Shown here piece after piece: positions 58,841 through 64,000 of a stretch of DNA of 64,000 bases (position 1 is the stretch's first letter; each line of letters opens with the position of its first letter). Source of the stretch: Micromonospora lupini str. Lupac 08 (GTDB taxonomy: Bacteria > Actinomycetota > Actinomycetes > Mycobacteriales > Micromonosporaceae); NCBI RefSeq assembly GCF_000297395.2, contig NZ_HF570108.1, positions 6,293,082-6,357,081 of the forward strand, written 5' to 3'. The position numbers and the translations under genes were made by a program. The notes below the pieces were generated by a model that ran no database searches, was not told where the DNA came from, and was given only the letters and a program-made list of their open reading frames with translations.

Positions 58841-60283
58841 ATGAGCACCCCCATGGCCCAGGTGCCCGACTCCCTCCGGGGGCAGATCGTCACACCCGGC
58901 GACCGCCGGTACGCGCAGCTGCGCTCGACGTACACGACGACTGCCTCGCCGGCCGCCGTCCTGCTGCCGAAGACCACCGCTCAGGTGATCGACGCGGTCC
59001 GGTACGCGCGGGAGCAGCGAGTGCCGATCGCCGTCCGCAGCGGCGGGCACGGCTTCTCCGGGGCCTCCTCCAACAACGGCGGGATCGTCATCGACCTGTC
59101 GATGCTCAACCGGGTGCGGGTGCTCGACGAGCGGGCCGGGCTGGTCCGGGTCGAGGCCGGCGCGCGCTGGGCCAACGTCGCGCAGGCGCTGGCCCCGTAC
59201 GGCCTGGTGATCAGCTCGGGCGACTACGGCGGTGTCGGCGTCGGCGGGCTGGCCACCGGCGGCGGCGTCGGCTGGCTGGTACGCGCCCACGGCCTCACCA
59301 TCGACCGTGTCCGCGCGGTGGAGGTCGTGCTCGCCGACGGGACGCTGGTACGCGCCGACGCGACACACGAACCCGAGCTGTTCTGGCTGGTCCGGGGCGC
59401 CGGCGCGGGGGCCGGTGTCGTGGTGGCGTTCGAGATCGAGGCCGCCGAGCAGCGCAACGTCGGCGTGACGCAGCTGGTCGTCGAGGCGCACCCGGACGGC
59501 CGTACCGTCCGCGAGTGGGCGAGCTGTCTGGCGCAGGCCCCCCGGGAGCTGTCCGCCGCCGCCGTGCTGTTCGCCGAGGGCCGCTCGACGCTCATGTCCG
59601 TCACCGCCGTGGTGGCCGCGGAGAGCCTGCGCCGCGTCCGGCCCGTCGTGGAGCCGCTGCTGGCCATCGGGAAGGTCCTCGAACACCGCAGCGACCTGCT
59701 GCCCTACCCGACGCTGGTGCCGACCGCGCACCTGAACCCGAACGTCGGGCAGCAACGGGGTACGACCACCAACGGGCTGTTCACCGAGCTGGACCCGGGC
59801 GTCGCCCGGGCGGTCATGCGGGCGACCACCGGTCCGGGCCGGGCCGTGGTCCAACTGCGCTCGGTCGGCGGAGCGGTGAACGACGTCGCCGCCGACGCGA
59901 CGGCCTATCGGCACCGGCACCAGAGCACCCTGGTCATCGCCTCGACGTTCCCACCGCAGGGCGGCGCGGCGTTGGACATCGCCTGGCGGGCCGTGGGCGC
60001 GCGTGCCGACGGCGAGTACGTCAACTTCGAGAGCCGACCGGACCCGGCCGCGTTCGCCCGGATCTACCCGGGCGAGACCGGCGCCCGGGTGCGCCGGCTG
60101 TGGAAGCGGTACGACCCGGACGGCGTGTTCCGCTCGCCCCTGCTCAGCGGCCAGACCAACCGGTCGGAGCAGTCCAACCGGTCGGAGCAGTCGACGCGGT
60201 CCGGCCAGCCGTCCGGGCAGCGGGCCGGCCGGTCCGCCCGGTCCGGGCAGCGGTCCGGGCAGCCGCACCGCCGTCGCCGCTGA
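58841..60283 (+). CDS. FAD-dependent oxidase (berberine-bridge type)
   Basis: 480 aa. FAD_binding_4 domain with RSGGHGFSGASS (His for covalent FAD) and GVGVGGLATGGGVGWLVRAHGL. The second FAD-linking Cys of bicovalent members is absent (SSGDYGGVG), so a monocovalent flavin is likely. The BBE domain ends with EYVNFESRPD..YDPDGVFRSP. The last 35 residues are an Arg/Ser/Gln tail (RSEQSNRSEQST...). ATG 58841 chosen; upstream region is poorly conserved in type. Confidence 0.88.
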   Translation: MSTPMAQVPDSLRGQIVTPGDRRYAQLRSTYTTTASPAAVLLPKTTAQVIDAVRYAREQRVPIAVRSGGHGFSGASSNNGGIVIDLSMLNRVRVLDERAGLVRVEAGARWANVAQALAPYGLVISSGDYGGVGVGGLATGGGVGWLVRAHGLTIDRVRAVEVVLADGTLVRADATHEPELFWLVRGAGAGAGVVVAFEIEAAEQRNVGVTQLVVEAHPDGRTVREWASCLAQAPRELSAAAVLFAEGRSTLMSVTAVVAAESLRRVRPVVEPLLAIGKVLEHRSDLLPYPTLVPTAHLNPNVGQQRGTTTNGLFTELDPGVARAVMRATTGPGRAVVQLRSVGGAVNDVAADATAYRHRHQSTLVIASTFPPQGGAALDIAWRAVGARADGEYVNFESRPDPAAFARIYPGETGARVRRLWKRYDPDGVFRSPLLSGQTNRSEQSNRSEQSTRSGQPSGQRAGRSARSGQRSGQPHRRRR

Positions 60284-60378
60284 GCGGGCGGCCTCCGGGC
60301 CGGCGAACCCATCGACGGGCGGCCCGCGCACGCCCAGGTCCGATTCCCGCCAGCCGAGGGCCCGACCAGCGGGGCACC

Positions 60379-61860
60379 ATGGGTGACGTGGAGATGGACT
60401 TCGAACGGTGCTACCGCGCGGTGGACAGCCGTGACCAGCGGTTCGACGGCTGGTTCTACACCGGCGTGACGTCGACCGGGATCTACTGCCGGCCGTCCTG
60501 CCCGGCGACCACGCCCAAGCGGCGCAACGTCCGGTTCTTTCCGTCGGCCGCCGCCGCGCAGGGTGCCGGGTTGCGCGCCTGCCGCCGCTGCCGACCGGAC
60601 GCGGCACCCGGCTCGCCGCAGTGGGACGTCCGCGCCGACGTGGTCGGCCGGGCGATGCGACTGATCGCCGACGGGGTGGTCGACCGGGACGGCGTGCCGG
60701 GGCTGGCCGCCCGCCTCGGCTACACCGAACGGCACCTGCACCGGATGCTGCGCGCCGAGATGGGCGCCGGGCCGCTCGCGCTGGCCCGGGCCCAGCGGGC
60801 GCAGACCGCCCGGATCCTGATCGAGACGACAGGCCTCGGCATGGCCGAGATCGCGTTCGCCGCCGGGTTCGGCAGCGTGCGGCAGTTCAACGACACGGTC
60901 CGCGAGGTGTACGCGAGCGCACCGTCGGAGCTGCGGACGGCCCGGGGCCGGCACCTGGCGGCGGTCGGGGCGGGCACGATCACGCTCCGACTGGCGTACC
61001 GTCCGCCGCTGCACGCCCGGGCGCTGCTGGACTTCCTCGCGCTGCGCGCGCTGCCCGGGGTGGAGGAGGTGCGCGACGGGACGTACCACCGGGGTTTGCG
61101 GTTGCCGCACGGCGTCGGCCAGGTGGCGCTGACCCCGGCGGACGGGCACGTGGCGGCGACGCTGCGCCTGGCCGACCTGCGTGACCTCGCGCCGGCGGTG
61201 GCCCGCTGCCGACGCCTGCTCGATCTGGACGCGGACCCGGTCGCCGTCGACGCCACGCTCGCGGCGGACCCGGCACTGGCCCCGGCGGTGGCCGCCGAGC
61301 CCGGCATCCGCGTCCCCCGCGCGGTGGACGGCTTCGAAATGGCGGTAAGAGCGGTAATAGGCCAACAAGTCGCGGTCACCTCAGCGAGAACCACCCTCAC
61401 CCGCCTCCTGGCCGCCCGCGTCGATCATGAGGTTGACGAGGTCGACGGAGATCAAACCCCAGGTCAACCTCATGATCAACGGGATGGTCTGCGGGGGTTT
61501 CTCAGCCCGGAGGAGGTTCTGGGGTTGCCGGACTCCGCTTTTGGGATGCCTGGTCGGCGGCGGGAGACCATTCGGGGGCTTGCCCTTGCCGTCGCGGACG
61601 GGACGCTCGACCTGGCGCCGGGTGGTGACCGGGAGGAGACCGTACGGCGGCTGCTCGCGCTGCCCGGCATCGGTCCGTGGACCGCCAACTACCTCGCCAT
61701 GCGCGCCCTCGGCGACCCGGACGTCCTCCTCGACACCGACCTCGCGATCCGCCGCGGCGCAACCGCGCTCGGCCTGCCCGACACGACCCTCACCGCGCAC
61801 GCCGAACGGTGGCGCCCCTGGCGGTCCTACGCCACGATCAGACTCTGGAGAGCGGCATGA
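60379..61860 (+). CDS. alkA: Ada-AlkA fusion: methylphosphotriester-responsive regulator/3-methyladenine DNA glycosylase
   Basis: 493 aa. Zn-Ada domain (GIYCRPSCP, CRRCRP) at about 10-75, AraC HTH at about 90-190, AlkA_N at about 200-310, HhH-GPD glycosylase (LPGIGPWTANYLAMRALGDPDVLLDTDLAIRRG) at 310-490 with the catalytic Asp. A 55-bp palindromic repeat lies in frame at 61423-61477 (residues 349-367), replacing part of the loop after LTRLLAAR. Alternative start ATG 60394 (MDFERCYRAV). ogt overlaps by 4 bp. Confidence 0.93.
   Translation: MGDVEMDFERCYRAVDSRDQRFDGWFYTGVTSTGIYCRPSCPATTPKRRNVRFFPSAAAAQGAGLRACRRCRPDAAPGSPQWDVRADVVGRAMRLIADGVVDRDGVPGLAARLGYTERHLHRMLRAEMGAGPLALARAQRAQTARILIETTGLGMAEIAFAAGFGSVRQFNDTVREVYASAPSELRTARGRHLAAVGAGTITLRLAYRPPLHARALLDFLALRALPGVEEVRDGTYHRGLRLPHGVGQVALTPADGHVAATLRLADLRDLAPAVARCRRLLDLDADPVAVDATLAADPALAPAVAAEPGIRVPRAVDGFEMAVRAVIGQQVAVTSARTTLTRLLAARVDHEVDEVDGDQTPGQPHDQRDGLRGFLSPEEVLGLPDSAFGMPGRRRETIRGLALAVADGTLDLAPGGDREETVRRLLALPGIGPWTANYLAMRALGDPDVLLDTDLAIRRGATALGLPDTTLTAHAERWRPWRSYATIRLWRAA
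61423..61477. repeat. 55-bp palindromic element, family A copy 4 (inside alkA)
   Basis: GATCATGAGGTTGAC and GTCAACCTCATGATC form perfect 15-bp arms, loop 25 nt, total 55 bp, within the ada-alkA reading frame. It is translated as roughly DHEVDEVDGDQTPGQPHDQ. Flanking CGCGTC and AACGGG match copy 3. Confidence 0.9.
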
Positions 61861-62366
61861 GCATCGACAGCACCGTCCTGACCACCCCGACCGGCCCGCT
61901 GAGCATCCTCGCCGGCCCGGACGGCGAGGTCCTGGCGGCCGGTTTCACACCCGACCCGGCGGCGCTGCTGCCCCTGATCCACCCGACCCTGCGGGCGCCG
62001 CTGCGGCAACGCGCCGACCTCGGGCCGGCCACCGTGGCCGTCCGGTCCTACCTGGACGGCGACCTCACCGCCATCGACTCGGTCCCGGTACGGCAGCACA
62101 CCGGCGGCGCGTTCATGGCGCACGCCTGGCAGGTGCTGCGGGACGTTCCGGCGGGCACCCCGGTCACCTACACCGGGTACGCGGCGCTGGCCGGCCGGCC
62201 ACCGGCGGTACGCGCCGCGGCGGCGGCCTGTGCCCGCAACGCGGCGGCGCTCTTCGTACCCTGCCACCGGGTGCTGCGCACCGACGGCACCCTCGGCGGC
62301 TACCGCTGGGGGCTGGACGTGAAGAAGTGGCTTCTCGGTCATGAGCGGCGGTTGACAGCAAGCTGA
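61857..62366 (+). CDS. ogt: Methylated-DNA--protein-cysteine S-methyltransferase
   Basis: 169 aa. Active-site FVPCHRVLRTDGTLGGYRWG; HTH DNA-binding part in GTPVTYTGYAALAGRPPAVRAAAAACARN. It removes methyl groups from O6-methylguanine by suicide transfer. Start overlaps the alkA stop (ATGA): a two-gene alkylation repair operon, probably controlled by the Ada domain of the upstream protein. Confidence 0.95.
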   Translation: MSIDSTVLTTPTGPLSILAGPDGEVLAAGFTPDPAALLPLIHPTLRAPLRQRADLGPATVAVRSYLDGDLTAIDSVPVRQHTGGAFMAHAWQVLRDVPAGTPVTYTGYAALAGRPPAVRAAAAACARNAAALFVPCHRVLRTDGTLGGYRWGLDVKKWLLGHERRLTAS

Positions 62367-62403
62367 CAGCAGCATCGACACCTATTGACGCTACCTTCGG
62401 GTA

Positions 62404-64000
62404 GTGCCTGTGGAGAGCGACGGCGACCGGGCCGCCCCGGTCGCCGCGGGCCGCCACCCCGTGCACAACCTCTGGCGGTTGCGCCGCTACCTGCGCCCGT
62501 ACGCCGCCGAGTTCGCCTGGTTGCTGGTCGCAGGGCTCGCCGGCACGGCCGCCGGGATCGCCGTACCGCTTGTGGTGCAGCGGGTGGTGGACGGGCCGGT
62601 GGCCCGGCACGAGCCGGCGGGTCTGCTCCAGCTCGGTGGTCTGGCGCTGGTGCTCGGCGTGGTCGAGGCGGCCCTCATCTTCATCCGCCGGTGGGTGCAG
62701 TCCTCCTCGGCCGTGGGCATGGAGGCGGCACTGCGCGCCGACGTCTACGCGCACCTGCAACGGCTGCCGGCCAGCTTCCACGACCGCTGGCAGTCCGGCC
62801 AACTGCTCTCCCGGATCACCAGCGACCTGTCGGTGATCCGCCGGTTCCTCTCGTTCGGTGTCTTCTTCCTGGTGCTCAACCTGACCACCTACGTGGTGGT
62901 GGTGCTGCTGCTGATCCATCTGCACGCGGCCCTCGGGCTGCTGGTCGCGGCCAGCGCCGTGCCACTGCTGCTGATCACCCGCCGCTTCGGCCGGCACTAC
63001 CACACCGCGTCCCGCCGGATGCAGGATCAGCAGGGCGACGTGGCGACGCTTGTCGAGGAGACCGCGCAGGGCCTGCGCACCATGAAGGCGTACGGCCGGG
63101 GGCCGGAGTTGGCGGCCCGCTTCGCCGCCGGGGCCCGCACGCTGCACGACACCGGTGTGGGCAAGGGCCGGCTGCTGGCGAACACCGCGGCGCTGCTCGA
63201 CCTCGTGCCCAACGTGACCCTGGGCGTGGTGCTGGTGGCCGGGGCCGCCGCCGCCGCGCAGGGTGTGCTCACCATCGGCGAACTGGTGGCGTTCGCCAGC
63301 CTCCAACTGATGCTCATCTGGCCGGTGCAGTCGCTGGGCTGGATCATCGCCAACGGTCAGGAGGCGGCCACCGCCGCGGACCGCATCCAGGAGGTGCTGG
63401 ACACTCCGCCGCAGATCGTGGACGCTCCGGACGCCCGCGTGCTGGCCCGGGACGCGGTCCACGGCCGGCTCCGCTTCGAACGGGTCGACTTCCGCTACCC
63501 GGGCGCCAGCGCCGCCGTACTGCACGGGATCGATCTGACCGTCGAGCCGGGCGAGACGTTGGCTCTGGTCGGGGCCACCGGCTGCGGCAAGAGCACCCTG
63601 CTCTCCCTGGTGCCCCGGCTGCACGAGGTGACCGGCGGCCGGATCACCCTGGACGGGCACGACCTGCGCGAGCTGCGGCTGGCCTCGCTGCGCCGACTGG
63701 TCGGGGTGGCGTTCGAGGAGCCCACGCTCTTCTCGATGTCGGTGCGGGAGAACCTCACCCTGGGCCGCCCGGACGCCGACGACGACGAGGTCCGCGCGGC
63801 CCTCGCGCTGGCCCAGGCCGATTTCGCGTACGACCTGCCGTGGGGTCTGGCGACCCGGGTGGGTGAGCAGGGGCTGTCCCTCTCCGGCGGCCAGCGGCAG
63901 CGGTTGGCGCTCGCGCGGGCGGTGCTCGGCCGCCCGGCGCTGCTGGTGCTCGACGACCCGCTGTCCGCCCTCGACGTGCACACCGAGGCGCTCGTGGAGG
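62404..64000 (+). CDS. ABC exporter (fused permease-ATPase), C-terminus off window
   Basis: About 532 residues seen from GTG 62404 (62410 also possible). ABC_membrane domain with six helices (LWRLRRYLRPYAAEFAWLLVAGLAG to LIWPVQSLGWIIANG), then the ATPase: Walker A LVGATGCGKST, Q-loop VGVAFEEPTLFSMSVREN, signature LSLSGGQRQRLALARAV, Walker B LLVLDDPLSALD. It lacks the end of the ATPase. Often the first half of a heterodimeric pair. Confidence 0.93.
   Translation, partial: MPVESDGDRAAPVAAGRHPVHNLWRLRRYLRPYAAEFAWLLVAGLAGTAAGIAVPLVVQRVVDGPVARHEPAGLLQLGGLALVLGVVEAALIFIRRWVQSSSAVGMEAALRADVYAHLQRLPASFHDRWQSGQLLSRITSDLSVIRRFLSFGVFFLVLNLTTYVVVVLLLIHLHAALGLLVAASAVPLLLITRRFGRHYHTASRRMQDQQGDVATLVEETAQGLRTMKAYGRGPELAARFAAGARTLHDTGVGKGRLLANTAALLDLVPNVTLGVVLVAGAAAAAQGVLTIGELVAFASLQLMLIWPVQSLGWIIANGQEAATAADRIQEVLDTPPQIVDAPDARVLARDAVHGRLRFERVDFRYPGASAAVLHGIDLTVEPGETLALVGATGCGKSTLLSLVPRLHEVTGGRITLDGHDLRELRLASLRRLVGVAFEEPTLFSMSVRENLTLGRPDADDDEVRAALALAQADFAYDLPWGLATRVGEQGLSLSGGQRQRLALARAVLGRPALLVLDDPLSALDVHTEALVE

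Overview
The window is chromosomal DNA from a high-GC actinobacterium, most likely a Micromonosporaceae member (Micromonospora or a close relative). The evidence is the very strong G/C third-position bias, the many GTG starts, and several family-level markers: AdnA helicase-nuclease, mycothiol enzyme MshB, a deazaflavin-type nitroreductase, a SigE-family sigma factor, and a three-gene succinate dehydrogenase of the mycobacterial Sdh1 kind. Genus placement is inference from protein character; no rRNA is present. I found no tRNA, rRNA, CRISPR array or intact insertion sequence.

Layout. 1-2820: 5' part of adnA, running off the left edge. 2952-6880: two tandem LOG-family genes, a small ORF, then divergent dapE and dapD. 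6932-10309: a large secreted subtilisin-like protease, divergent from an acetyltransferase and a RibD/DHFR-like reductase. 11660-15438: kinase, SIMPL-domain protein, tyrA, dapC and a 7Fe ferredoxin on the minus strand. With dapD and dapE, the succinylase branch of DAP/lysine synthesis (DapD, DapC, DapE) is all within 11 kb. 15518-20786: a GNAT protein, two small membrane proteins, mshB and an S9 peptidase. 20874-26023: accessory genes, gene remnants (LuxR and SnoaL fragments), and an ArsR-SRPBCC-reductase operon. 26174-32169: a complete peptide-type ABC importer. 32397-35808: Uma2-like nuclease, tldD and tldE. 36055-39866: sdhCAB.

39981-50008 is a mosaic of small metabolic and regulatory genes: Nudix, PCD-like, VOC, LysR, PH domain, methyltransferases, MFS, SRPBCC and MuiA-like. 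50209-51960 looks like a small decayed island: a Tdi1-like immunity gene, two unknown ORFs and a frameshifted tyrosine-recombinase tail. ychF follows. 53219-55957 is a tightly packed six-gene cluster resembling a type VII secretion effector locus: YbaB-like, WXG100, CpnT-N-like membrane protein, DEDDh exonuclease, nucleotidyltransferase and a possible immunity protein. The right end holds peptidase E, a sigma factor with a Pro/Gly-rich membrane partner, a flavin oxidase, an alkylation-repair operon (ada-alkA fusion plus ogt) and the first part of an ABC exporter.

The most unusual structural signal is two families of fixed-length palindromic repeats. Family A has four copies, each exactly 55 bp between the outer GATC/GGTC ends, and one copy lies in frame inside the ada-alkA coding sequence. 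Family B has three copies, each exactly 63 bp between the CTCGSG/SCCGAG ends. Other signals are a textbook LysR box, tandem GCAAC-N5-GTTGC operators 43 bp apart, further dyads in divergent promoters, and several genes whose -10 spacing predicts leaderless transcripts.
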